DNA of 42,279 nt from UBA2108 sp963925495 (GTDB taxonomy: Bacteria > Bacteroidota > Bacteroidia > Flavobacteriales_G > Salibacteraceae): assembly GCA_963925495.1 (NCBI GenBank), contig CAWUST010000024.1, forward strand, positions 1 through 42,279, written 5' to 3'. A program made the position numbers and the translations under genes. This document shows positions 17,565 to 24,411 of this stretch, piece after piece; within the stretch, counting starts at the first letter, position 1, and each line of letters opens with the position of its first letter. Under the pieces are notes generated by a model, which did not search any database, had not been told where the DNA came from, and was given only the letters and a program-made list of their open reading frames with translations.

Positions 17565-18163
17565 TCTACTAAATTACAATTCATCTTTTCTAACTGGCTA
17601 TTCAATTCCATTTTTTTACTCATTGGAACAGCAACTTTTAGAGTGCAGTTGGTTTTGTTTTCCTCAAAAATCACATTTAGGTTTAATTCCTTAACTATTT
17701 GTATTACCTGATTGTAAACGGCATATTCATAATTGAGTCTTAATTTTGTTGTATCTTCTTTTTCCACAAGTATGGCTTCATCAAGAGCTAGTTTTGCAGT
17801 AGTTTTATAAGCATTAATTAGCCCTGAAACCCCTAACTTAGTACCTCCGAAATATCTAACGACTGCCACTAATACATTCTGAAGTGCTGAGGATTTTAAT
17901 TGTCCTAAAATAGGAGGTCCGGCGCTGTTATTAGGCTCACCATCATCCGTATTGTATTCTCTAATTTCATTGTTTTCGCGAAGTATCCAAGCAAAACAAA
18001 CGTGGTTTGCCTTTGAATTTGTTTTTCTGAGAAAACCTATGTGTTCATTAATTTCATTTCTGGAACTAACAGGATAGGCGTATCCAAAATGTTTTGAGCC
18101 TTTGTCTTTAAAAAGAGATTCTGTATTTGATTTAATTGATTGGTATGTGAAGGCGTTACTCAA
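17552..18163 (-). CDS. yigZ: YigZ / IMPACT family protein
   Basis: A 203-residue two-domain protein of the YigZ/IMPACT (UPF0029) family. The signature DDGEPNNSAGPPILGQL and VVRYFGGTKLGVSGLINAY are clear, followed by a C-terminal DUF1949-type ferredoxin-like domain. Eukaryotic IMPACT regulates GCN2; the bacterial role is unknown. The start is a TTG that overlaps the TGA stop of the EamA gene (TTGA); no ATG occurs for about 180 codons, so the TTG is well supported and translation is probably coupled. Confidence 0.92.
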   Translation of the reverse strand: MSNAFTYQSIKSNTESLFKDKGSKHFGYAYPVSSRNEINEHIGFLRKTNSKANHVCFAWILRENNEIREYNTDDGEPNNSAGPPILGQLKSSALQNVLVAVVRYFGGTKLGVSGLINAYKTTAKLALDEAILVEKEDTTKLRLNYEYAVYNQVIQIVKELNLNVIFEENKTNCTLKVAVPMSKKMELNSQLEKMNCNLVEWGN

Positions 18164-19011
18164 GAATTAAAAGCAATTAAAAATATTCCTCCTAAACAAC
18201 AGAAGATTCCAACCCAATTTTTTATGTTCATTTTTTCCTTAAAAAACAAATATCCTAAAAAGGAAGATACAAGTAAAATGCCTGAATTATTTATTGGAAA
18301 AATTACCGTACTATCCATGCTTTCAATATTTAAAGCTTTAATAATAAATATTATAGAGAAGAAATTAGGGATTCCAAGGGCAATTCCAGCAATTAAGTTC
18401 TTTTTATTGAAATGAAACTTTTTTGTAATTAGAGCATAGCAAATTCCAATACTAAAAGCGGATAGAAATACGATAGAAACAAATGAATAAAAGCTACTAC
18501 TTCCTAATAAGTACAGTTGATTTAGTTTAAGTCCAAAATCTAGTATTCCGCTACCCACAAATAGTATAATTGGGTATTTTAAATGTGCCAAGTTTAATTT
18601 TTGATTTGGCTTCATAATCGTGAGAACGATTCCAACTAAAGCAGTACTAATTCCAACAAATTGTATCCAATTAATTTGCTCACCAATAAATAAAAAAGCT
18701 AAAACAACAGGAATTACCAGCGACATTTTATTTGCCAAAACTGTTATAGTTACTCCATGGCTAATTGTGGTATTTGCCATTAAAGTAAATAAGGAAATAA
18801 AAAGAAAGCCCATTGCAAGGGCAGAATAGAACCATGGAAATTCTATGGATTGTGGAACGATTATACTTTGCTCTACAAAACAACCGACTAAAAATGCTAC
18901 TAGGTAGTTTATTATTATAGCACTTAGATTATCAACTTTATACTTGTTGAAGAGTTTAAAAATGGCAAATAGAAGGGAAGAGGTAAGTATGCTAAATAGA
19001 AGAACAATCAT
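18160..19011 (-). CDS. EamA/DMT-family transporter
   Basis: A 283-residue protein with about ten membrane spans in two EamA halves, for example ISHGVTITVLANKMSLVIPV at the end of the first half and FPINNSGILLVSSFLGYLFF in the second. DMT transporters export metabolites or amino acids; the substrate cannot be read. It overlaps the histidine kinase stop by ATGA and its own TGA overlaps the yigZ TTG start. Confidence 0.85.
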   Translation of the reverse strand: MIVLLFSILTSSLLFAIFKLFNKYKVDNLSAIIINYLVAFLVGCFVEQSIIVPQSIEFPWFYSALAMGFLFISLFTLMANTTISHGVTITVLANKMSLVIPVVLAFLFIGEQINWIQFVGISTALVGIVLTIMKPNQKLNLAHLKYPIILFVGSGILDFGLKLNQLYLLGSSSFYSFVSIVFLSAFSIGICYALITKKFHFNKKNLIAGIALGIPNFFSIIFIIKALNIESMDSTVIFPINNSGILLVSSFLGYLFFKEKMNIKNWVGIFCCLGGIFLIAFNS

Positions 19012-20261
19012 TCGGTTACTTTATTAAAAGGTTGTTTCAATAAATACTCAACGCAAAAAGTACTTCCTTGACCTAATTCACTTATAAAGTAAACCCTTCC
19101 GTCCATTAATTCTGAAAGTTTTTTCACTAAGGATAAACCTATTCCTATTGAATCTTCGCCGGCGGTTGGTCTTGCAGACAGTCGAATAAATTTCCCAAAT
19201 AACTTCTCTTGATCTGCTTTACTAATTCCTGGTCCTTCATCTTTTACATGAACAACGAAGGTGTTTTTTCTTTTTTCTCCGTAGATTTCTATCGAATTAT
19301 TAAAAGGTGAATATTTTATTGCATTAGAAATTAAATTTTCTAAAACTTGCCTAAATAAATTTAGATCAACATAAACGGTTTGAGTGATTTCAATGTCAAA
19401 AACAGAAATTTCCATTCCTTTTCGTTTTATCCAATTATCAAAATCAACCAATATTTTGTCAATGGTACTTGGTACACAAACGTCTTCAAAATTTACTTCA
19501 AGGTTTTGATTTTCAATTTTTCTGACATGGAGTAGAGTGTTAATCATTCCTACCATTCGATTTCCTGATTCTTTCATTAAGTCGAGGTATTGTTTTCTAG
19601 ACTTTGCCGCGTCTTCTTCATTTTCTTCCAATTCGATTAAATCACAAAGACCTAAAATAGAATTGAGGGGAGTGCGCATATCGTGAGCCACAATACTCAA
19701 AAGATGAGTTTTTTCTTCAGTTAGGCCTTCCATTTCATTTACCTTATTTTCTAGGTCAGATTTGGCAGTTCGTAACGCATTTTGCTGTTTTTTAATTTCT
19801 AAATTTTGTTTTTCAATCAGGTCGTTAGTTTCGCTCAACTTGCTATTCACTTTTCTTTTTTGATTATTAGATATTATTAATCCAATAACCCCTAAAAAAC
19901 TTATTATAACAAGTAATACAAGCAGTTGATCAATTCTTTCTTGGGCGTTTAATTCAATTCCTTTTAGGCTGTTTTCTTTTCCAATTATTTCAAGCAATTT
20001 TTTATTGTTCATGCTTTGGTAAGTAAAACGTTCGTCTGCTAAACGCTTATCTAATTGGTCTTGATTTATTCTTTCAATAATGCTATCAGATTTACTATAA
20101 GTTAGTACTGGACTGCTTTCTAATTTTTCAATGTTAATGTGTTTTTTGAAAAATCCTCTAAACTCTGAATCTTCTTCATTGTGCTGTCCAGAAGCAGCTG
20201 AGTTTAAACCAAAAACAACAACAAAAAGTAATAAACACTGAATGAAAACTGCTTTTGACAC
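19008..20261 (-). CDS. membrane sensor histidine kinase, no partner response regulator
   Basis: A 417-residue sensor kinase. A signal-like segment (residues 5-22) is followed by a short extracytoplasmic region of about 85 residues, one membrane span (about 112-131) and a coiled coil (135-185). Then come the HisKA H-box SIVAHDMRTPLNSI (phosphorylated histidine 193), N-box NLISNAIKYSP, G1 DEGPGIS and G2 GIGLSL. It starts with GTG, 5 bases after the ribD stop. The sensor domain matches no family I recognise. No response regulator gene is in the window, so it is an orphan kinase inside a biosynthetic operon. Confidence 0.9.
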   Translation of the reverse strand: MSKAVFIQCLLLFVVVFGLNSAASGQHNEEDSEFRGFFKKHINIEKLESSPVLTYSKSDSIIERINQDQLDKRLADERFTYQSMNNKKLLEIIGKENSLKGIELNAQERIDQLLVLLVIISFLGVIGLIISNNQKRKVNSKLSETNDLIEKQNLEIKKQQNALRTAKSDLENKVNEMEGLTEEKTHLLSIVAHDMRTPLNSILGLCDLIELEENEEDAAKSRKQYLDLMKESGNRMVGMINTLLHVRKIENQNLEVNFEDVCVPSTIDKILVDFDNWIKRKGMEISVFDIEITQTVYVDLNLFRQVLENLISNAIKYSPFNNSIEIYGEKRKNTFVVHVKDEGPGISKADQEKLFGKFIRLSARPTAGEDSIGIGLSLVKKLSELMDGRVYFISELGQGSTFCVEYLLKQPFNKVTE

Positions 20262-20266
20262 TAGAA

Positions 20267-21310
20267 TTATTTAAGTGGTGAAAATAAAGAAACATTACAT
20301 TCTTTACCGCAGTTGAACTTATCTTTTAATGCACCTTTTATTAAGGGAGCTTTAATTCCATTCTCAATTTTTATATGGTTGCTTGAAATCCGAGTTTCAT
20401 CCCATAAATTATCTCTTATAAATTGGTCCAACATCTTTGCTCCTCCCTCTACAATTATGCTCTGAATGTTTCTAGAAAAAAGATCACTAAGTACTTTATT
20501 TAAGTCTAAACTTGGCAATTTAACGTATTCAAGATTATCTTTTTTATTAGATTTAGTCGTAGTATAAACTAAGGTGTCAATTTCCTTATTGAATAGTTTA
20601 TACTGCTGATAGTTAACGTATTTTGATCCATTATCTATCGTTATTCGAAGTGGGTTTTTACCTGTTATATTTCTAACAGATAACGAAGGGTTATCCATAA
20701 TAACGGTATTCATACCCACTAATATTGCGGATTCTTCGCTTCGCCATTGGTGGACTAACGCGGAGTTTTCTGTGTTGCTTATTTGCAATGGCTTTTCGTT
20801 TTTATTTCTTTTTTTATCTAAAAACCCGTCTGCGGTTTGTGCCCATTTTAAAATTACATAAGGTCTTTTTTTTTTATGAAAGGTAAAAAATCTTTTATTC
20901 AATTCAGCGCCTTCAATAGCTAAAATTCCAGAAATTACTTCAATTCCATTTTTTTGTAAAAGTCTAATTCCCTGTCCTCTAACTTCAATGTATGGATCTT
21001 CATTAGCGATTACCACTTTTTTAATACCAGAAGCAACTATGGCATTAGCACAAGGAGGTGTTTTCCCGAAATGACTGCAAGGTTCTAGATTTACATACAA
21101 AGTACTTTCTTTTAACAAGGAGGAATCTGTAACATTTGCCAAGGCATTTGGTTCTGCATGAGCAGAGCCATATTGCTGGTGATAGCCTTCACCAATTATC
21201 AGGTTATTATGCACAATAACGCAACCTACCATTGGGTTAGGAGCAACGTTTCTTTTGCCTAATAGTGCCAGTTCTAGAGCACGTTGCATGTATTTTTTGT
21301 GATCTTGCAT
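20267..21310 (-). CDS. ribD: bifunctional riboflavin deaminase/reductase RibD
   Basis: Second and third steps of riboflavin synthesis: deamination of the pyrimidine and NADPH reduction of its ribose. Over 347 residues the deaminase zinc site is HAEPNA (histidine 51) with cysteines 78 and 87 in EPCSHFGKTPPC; the reductase domain has PYVILKWAQTADGF, VGMNTVIMDNPSL and IIVEGGAKMLDQF. The start is ATG 21308-21310; an in-frame TTG at 21322 lies in the U-run of the terminator just upstream. It heads a five-gene operon, and the position of that terminator implies control by attenuation. Confidence 0.96.
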   Translation of the reverse strand: MQDHKKYMQRALELALLGKRNVAPNPMVGCVIVHNNLIIGEGYHQQYGSAHAEPNALANVTDSSLLKESTLYVNLEPCSHFGKTPPCANAIVASGIKKVVIANEDPYIEVRGQGIRLLQKNGIEVISGILAIEGAELNKRFFTFHKKKRPYVILKWAQTADGFLDKKRNKNEKPLQISNTENSALVHQWRSEESAILVGMNTVIMDNPSLSVRNITGKNPLRITIDNGSKYVNYQQYKLFNKEIDTLVYTTTKSNKKDNLEYVKLPSLDLNKVLSDLFSRNIQSIIVEGGAKMLDQFIRDNLWDETRISSNHIKIENGIKAPLIKGALKDKFNCGKECNVSLFSPLK

Positions 21311-21316
21311 ATTTGT

Positions 21317-21344
21317 AAACAAAAGGGGCTACCGAAGCAACCCC
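21317..21344 (-). terminator. UUCG-loop intrinsic terminator directly before ribD
   Basis: Minus-strand RNA GGGGUUGC, loop UUCG, GUAGCCCC, then UUUUGUUU. The U-run ends only 6 bases before the ribD ATG. With no room for a promoter after it, it must act as an attenuator for the whole ribD operon. Confidence 0.75.
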
Positions 21345-21429
21345 ATTTGTTGCAATTAGCTATCTAACAACAGTCAGTCCTGAACAAAGTAAAGGAGGTT
21401 TAGGTTGTAAAGCTCTTTCCTAATTACAA
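21317..21429 (-). ncRNA. candidate structured leader RNA (riboswitch-like) of the ribD operon
   Basis: A leader of about 110 nt begins just after a -7 element. Its first bases UUGUAAUUAG (21420-21429) pair with CUAAUUGCAA (21350-21359) to form a 10-bp closing stem with one G-U, enclosing about 60 nt in which ACAAC and GUUGU can form an inner stem. GCAAC at the end of the closing stem can instead pair with GUUGC in the 5' arm of the terminator. That gives mutually exclusive closing-stem, antiterminator and terminator states. I cannot find the conserved RFN (FMN riboswitch) motifs. It could also be a stand-alone small RNA. Confidence 0.5.
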
Positions 21430-21432
21430 TTG

Positions 21433-21440
21433 CAAAAATA
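21433..21440 (-). promoter_or_regulatory. -7 element of the ribD leader
   Basis: TATTTTTG on the minus strand matches TAnnTTTG. Transcription would begin near 21428, at the 5' edge of the closing stem of the leader. No clear TTG is found at -33. Confidence 0.5.
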
Positions 21441-21454
21441 GAAATAGTTGGTAG

Positions 21455-21879
21455 TTATTTTAAATCGTGTTTCATTTTATTTGGTTTTTCATCTTTTCCA
21501 AAAACTAACAATGACCAAATAAAATAAATAGAAGTAGCCATTCTATTTTATTTAGTAATACCGGTTTTTCTGACCTACTTTTTTTGACCAAAATAAAACT
21601 CAAAACAACCATAAGTAAGGAGATAATTACTGGCCCAATCCAAGGAACTGGAATTAAGAAAAGTAAATCCCAAGTAAACAGATACGAAGTCCAGATAAGG
21701 ATTAAATAAAGAAATACGTAATAGAAAATATTCCAAATAGAAAAACAGAAGAGGTGAGAAATGAAAATCGGTCTTACCCTGTTTTTTCGCTGGAAATCCC
21801 TCTTATAAATAGCCTACTTTTTGTCTACTATACCTATTTTTTTGATTAATTCTGATTTCGATTTATTATCCAATACCAT
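21455..21879 (-). pseudogene. broken small membrane-protein gene
   Basis: Reading leftward from ATG 21879, 21 codons (MVLDNKSKSELIKK...) end at an in-frame TAG (21814-21816). The same frame then stays open for 102 codons with clearly protein-like content: RDFQRKNRVRPIF, hydrophobic helices around IWNIFYYVFLYLILIW, TWDLLFLIPVPWIGPVIIS and LLLFILFG. It stops at 21505; a shifted frame continues as SLLVFGKDEKPNKMKHDLK to 21455. One nonsense codon plus one frameshift suggests a decayed gene of roughly 140 residues with three or four membrane spans. I do not recognise the family. Confidence 0.6.
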
Positions 21880-21949
21880 GAAAGATTGTTTTAGAATAGT
21901 ACAGCTTGGAAAGGTAAAAGTTCCGGAAAATGAAAGTTTTATGTTTTCG

Positions 21950-22750
21950 TTAGCTAATCAATAAACTGAAAGCCATAACGGCCATTCCGGCAATTAAACC
22001 ATAGAGTGATCTGTGGTGTGAACCGTACTTTTGCGCCGCTGGTAACAACTGATCGAATGAAATAAAGACCATTATACCAGCAATAAATGCGAACGACAAC
22101 CCAACTACAACGTCGCTTAAAAATGGGCGAAGAATTAGGTAAGCGATAACTGCTCCAACAGGTTCGGCAAACCCTGAAAGAAAGGAAAACCAAAATGCCT
22201 TCTTTTTGTTACCCGTTGCATAAAATATAGGAGCGGAAACTGCAATACCTTCCGGAATATTATGAACTGCAACGGCAATGGCAATGCTCACTCCTAATTG
22301 AGGGTCTTTTAATGTACCCATAAAGGTTGCAATTCCTTCTGGGAAATTGTGAATTCCAATTACCAAGGCAGTAAAGATGCCAGTTCTATATAGTTCTTTG
22401 TAATGTGCTTCGCTTTCTGGAGGCTCGCTTCCTTTGTCAAATTCATGCGGATTTTCAAAACTTGGAACAAGTTTGTCAATAATAGCTGTAATCATTATTC
22501 CGGCAAAAAAAGCAGATGTTGCATACCAAGCGCCTGTACTTTCTCCAAGTTGCTCTACTAATGAATTGTAACCACCAGTAAATAGCTCTACAAAAGATAT
22601 GTAAATCATTACACCTGCAGAAAATCCCATAGCTGTAGAGAGCATCTTAAAGTTGGTTTTTTTTGCAAAAAACGCAATGCCTGCGCCAATCGCAGTTGCT
22701 AAACCAGCAAGAGTTGTAAGTAAAAAAGCAAGACCTACATTTTCTTCCAT
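21950..22750 (-). CDS. zupT: ZIP-family divalent metal transporter
   Basis: A 266-residue inner-membrane transporter with about eight spans for uptake of zinc, and possibly iron or manganese. The two ZIP metal-binding helices carry HNFPEGIATF and HNIPEGIAVS, and the central loop is acidic and His-containing (PHEFDKGSEPPESEAHYKE). Length matches E. coli ZupT (257). It begins 1 base after the thioesterase stop, so both share the promoter at 23155-23162 and the palindrome beside it. Zinc is the likeliest substrate by family. Confidence 0.93.
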   Translation of the reverse strand: MEENVGLAFLLTTLAGLATAIGAGIAFFAKKTNFKMLSTAMGFSAGVMIYISFVELFTGGYNSLVEQLGESTGAWYATSAFFAGIMITAIIDKLVPSFENPHEFDKGSEPPESEAHYKELYRTGIFTALVIGIHNFPEGIATFMGTLKDPQLGVSIAIAVAVHNIPEGIAVSAPIFYATGNKKKAFWFSFLSGFAEPVGAVIAYLILRPFLSDVVVGLSFAFIAGIMVFISFDQLLPAAQKYGSHHRSLYGLIAGMAVMAFSLLIS

Positions 22751-22751
22751 T

Positions 22752-23138
22752 TTATTTGTTGTATCTGTCTATTACAGGACTAGGAATTGGAATGGGTTCG
22801 CCGGATTCATCAATTCTTACAAAAACAATATTCGTAGTACAAACAATACTCTCTTCTTGACTGTAAACATTGTATTTGCGGGTTTCAACACTAAGTGTAA
22901 CTGAGGTTCTACCCATTTTAGTCACTTCGCCATAAATACGTATCTGATGACCTATTTTAACTGGTTTTTTAAAGATTACTTCTTCAACTTTAAGTGTAAC
23001 CATGTTGGGAGTATGGCAAATTTGAGCAGCATAACTTGCAGCAGCCTCATCAATCCAGGCCAACATTATGCCGCCAAATAGATTGCCGTGAATCCCAATA
23101 TCTTTGCCCATACAGAGCCTTTGCATCAATAAATCCAT
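22752..23138 (-). CDS. acyl-CoA thioesterase, YciA-like hotdog
   Basis: A 128-residue hotdog thioesterase. The YciA/BFIT pattern GNLFGGIMLAWIDEAAASYA holds the catalytic aspartate, followed by TLKVEEVIFKKPVKIGHQI and GRTSVTLSVETRKY. It cleaves acyl-CoA in the cytoplasm; chain length cannot be deduced. First gene of a two-gene unit with zupT. Confidence 0.9.
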   Translation of the reverse strand: MDLLMQRLCMGKDIGIHGNLFGGIMLAWIDEAAASYAAQICHTPNMVTLKVEEVIFKKPVKIGHQIRIYGEVTKMGRTSVTLSVETRKYNVYSQEESIVCTTNIVFVRIDESGEPIPIPSPVIDRYNK

Positions 23139-23154
23139 TGCTTGTATTAAGTTA

Positions 23155-23162
23155 CAAAAGTA
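23155..23162 (-). promoter_or_regulatory. -7 element of the thioesterase-zupT promoter
   Basis: TACTTTTG on the minus strand matches TAnnTTTG. Transcription would start about 10 bases before the thioesterase ATG. No TTG at the right distance upstream; the position is occupied by a palindrome instead. Confidence 0.5.
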
Positions 23163-23182
23163 ATCTAATAAAATTATTAGAT
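23163..23182. promoter_or_regulatory. 20-bp perfect palindrome at the zupT operon promoter
   Basis: ATCTAATAA-AA-TTATTAGAT, an exact 9-2-9 dyad abutting the -7 element, in the spacer where a repressor would block polymerase. Its AT-rich form resembles Fur/PerR/Zur-family boxes, and the operon holds a metal transporter. The assignment to a metal regulator is inference. Confidence 0.55.
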
Positions 23183-23601
23183 AAGGCTAATAAATAAATT
23201 GAAGTAAATAAGATATTATAATTGGTGTTCTGTTTTTGAATCTGAAGAATGGATAGGAAATGTAAAAACACAGCCACCGGAATTATAAAACCAGCGATTA
23301 ACACATAAGAATATTCCATGGATTCAAGTGGGAGTATGGGCAACTCACTTCCATAAATATCAGGTTTATATATGGAAGTTAAAAATAATATAATGCCGCT
23401 AACTTAGACTGCTATGCCAATGAAATTTCAGAGAAGTATGAATTTTCTAGAAAGTATGATATCCAATGCTCCGGTATACTTTTAATCCATTGTTGATTCC
23501 GACTTCGATAAAGAAAAAATCCGGTAAAAACCAAGGAGGAAACTATATAAACAAGAGTAAAAATAGGATTCAATAGCCCAGCTAAATTGGTAAAAGAGAT
23601 T

Positions 23602-23925
23602 CTACTTCTTTAATATTTTATCAGCAACTGTTTTAGCATCTAAGCAATATTTGTCCTCACCTTGTAATTTCCATTCGCCAGTTTTATCAATATAATACTT
23701 AACTGTTTTTTCTACAACGTCTGAATAACCGCCATACTCCGTTAACATACTTTGCACTTCTTCCAAGTAGTCAGCTCTGCTTAATTCATCATTTCTCACT
23801 CTATCCCATTGTTTATTAATTCGCTTAGATTTCTCTTTGTAAATAGTGTCTATTGTTTTATAGGCCATTAAAAAAAGAGAAAGCGCTTTGGCTTCTGATG
23901 TTGGTTTTTCTGTGTTTTTTTTCAT
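23602..23925 (-). CDS. hypothetical protein, 107 residues
   Basis: Lysine- and glutamate-rich, predicted mostly helical and soluble. It starts MKKNTEKPTSEAKALSLF and ends TVADKILKK. No cysteine cluster, signal peptide or membrane span. I do not recognise a family. It stands alone between two stretches of decayed sequence, but its frame is intact with an ATG start and regular codon use, so it is probably a real gene. Confidence 0.55.
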   Translation of the reverse strand: MKKNTEKPTSEAKALSLFLMAYKTIDTIYKEKSKRINKQWDRVRNDELSRADYLEEVQSMLTEYGGYSDVVEKTVKYYIDKTGEWKLQGEDKYCLDAKTVADKILKK

Positions 23926-23964
23926 GCTCTTAGTTTTGTATCAAAATAAGTGGATAAATGTAAA

Positions 23965-24125
23965 TTAATATTGACAATTAGCTCGAAAATAATGAGCAAA
24001 ATATACGTGTTCAGTTAGCCAAAGAAATAAGCTCTTTTGTTTTGCTAATTTCATTCTAGCAATATATTCTTCATTCGGGTTTGGTTAAATAATCCCATAA
24101 CTTCGGATTAAACGTAAAAATCGGC
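23965..24125 (-). pseudogene. possible gene fragment of unknown family
   Basis: A leftward frame reads FNPKLWDYLTKPE and stops, and the next frame continues EEYIARMKLAKQKSLFLWLTE then HVYFAHYF to a TAA at 23965. The composition is protein-like and the break suggests a frameshift, but the piece is only about 50 codons. Weak evidence. Confidence 0.25.
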
Positions 24126-24204
24126 AATAGTTATAACCTTTGTGGGCGTCGTTTTCTATTTCAGAGATTGCCTAAAACATTTTCAATCAAAATCTCGGTC
24201 GTGC

Positions 24205-24222
24205 CATACATTAGTTTGTATG
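24205..24222. repeat. inverted repeat overlapping the decarboxylase promoter
   Basis: CATACA, TTAGTT, TGTATG: an exact 6-6-6 dyad ending 3 bases before the -7 element TACCTTTG, in the position of an operator. Confidence 0.45.
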
Positions 24223-24225
24223 TCG

Positions 24226-24233
24226 TACCTTTG
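24226..24233 (+). promoter_or_regulatory. -7 element of the PLP decarboxylase gene
   Basis: TACCTTTG followed by GCGCTTCC matches TAnnTTTG. No TTG at -33. It would give an unusually long leader of about 170 bases for this genome, where leaders elsewhere are 7-30 bases. Confidence 0.5.
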
Positions 24234-24343
24234 CGCTTCCTGAAATTTAAACAACGTCCAAAAACTCCTATTAATTTAAGTCTTTGCATTAATGCGGAAA
24301 ACCAATTCAGAATTGTCAATTATTTGTTGATGATTAAGGGGGA

Positions 24344-24368
24344 GTGTACGTCACTATTTGACGTATAC
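24344..24368 (+). repeat. strong hairpin/dyad in the decarboxylase leader
   Basis: GTGTACGTCA, loop CTATT, TGACGTATAC: 10-bp arms with one G-T (G-U in RNA). It ends 43 bases before the ATG at 24412. No U-run follows, so it is not a terminator; it could be a DNA operator or an mRNA structure affecting translation. Confidence 0.6.
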
Positions 24369-24411
24369 CACGGTCTCAGAAATAGAGTCCAACTTAAAAT
24401 AATAAAATTAT

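Larger units (their letters stand above)
23152..23605 (-). pseudogene. broken multi-span membrane-protein gene
   Basis: Two consecutive frames together look like one protein. The upstream frame (from about 23605, no ATG) has a long hydrophobic helix around GLLNPIFTLVYIVSSLVFTG then FFLYRSRNQQWIKSIPEHW, and stops at a TAG near 23408. The downstream frame, read from about 23400 to 23152, has LFLTSIYKPDIYGSELP, then the helices VLIAGFIIPVAVFLHFL and ILFTSIYLLALS. A frameshift near 23400 splits them. A 63-residue TTG-start ORF is sometimes callable in the second half. No family recognised. Its tail carries the zupT operon promoter. Confidence 0.5.
23926..24411. other. region upstream of the PLP decarboxylase: promoter, two dyads and a possible gene remnant
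   Basis: 486 bases. The left part (23965-24125, minus strand) has protein-like fragments (see pseudogene entry). The right part is the decarboxylase control region: CATACA dyad, TACCTTTG element, and a leader of about 170 bases with a strong hairpin. A plus-strand frame spanning 24168-24419 has no family-like content and covers the control elements, so I do not call it. Confidence 0.5.

Noticed and set aside
21395..21420. Plus-strand stretch GGTTGTAAAGCTCTTTC resembling a 16S rRNA segment
   Set aside because: The similarity is about 17 bases only, with no rRNA sequence on either side; it is part of the ribD leader complement.
21317..21429. SRP RNA or 6S RNA in the ribD leader
   Set aside because: The conserved SRP apical GGAAG loop region is absent and the 6S bubble structure does not fit.
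21954..22193. 79-codon minus-strand ORF at the zupT end
   Set aside because: Shifted-frame shadow of zupT.
23152..23343. 63-residue TTG-start membrane protein as an independent gene
   Set aside because: Its frame extends upstream with good coding content and the start lies mid-helix region; better seen as the end of a broken gene.
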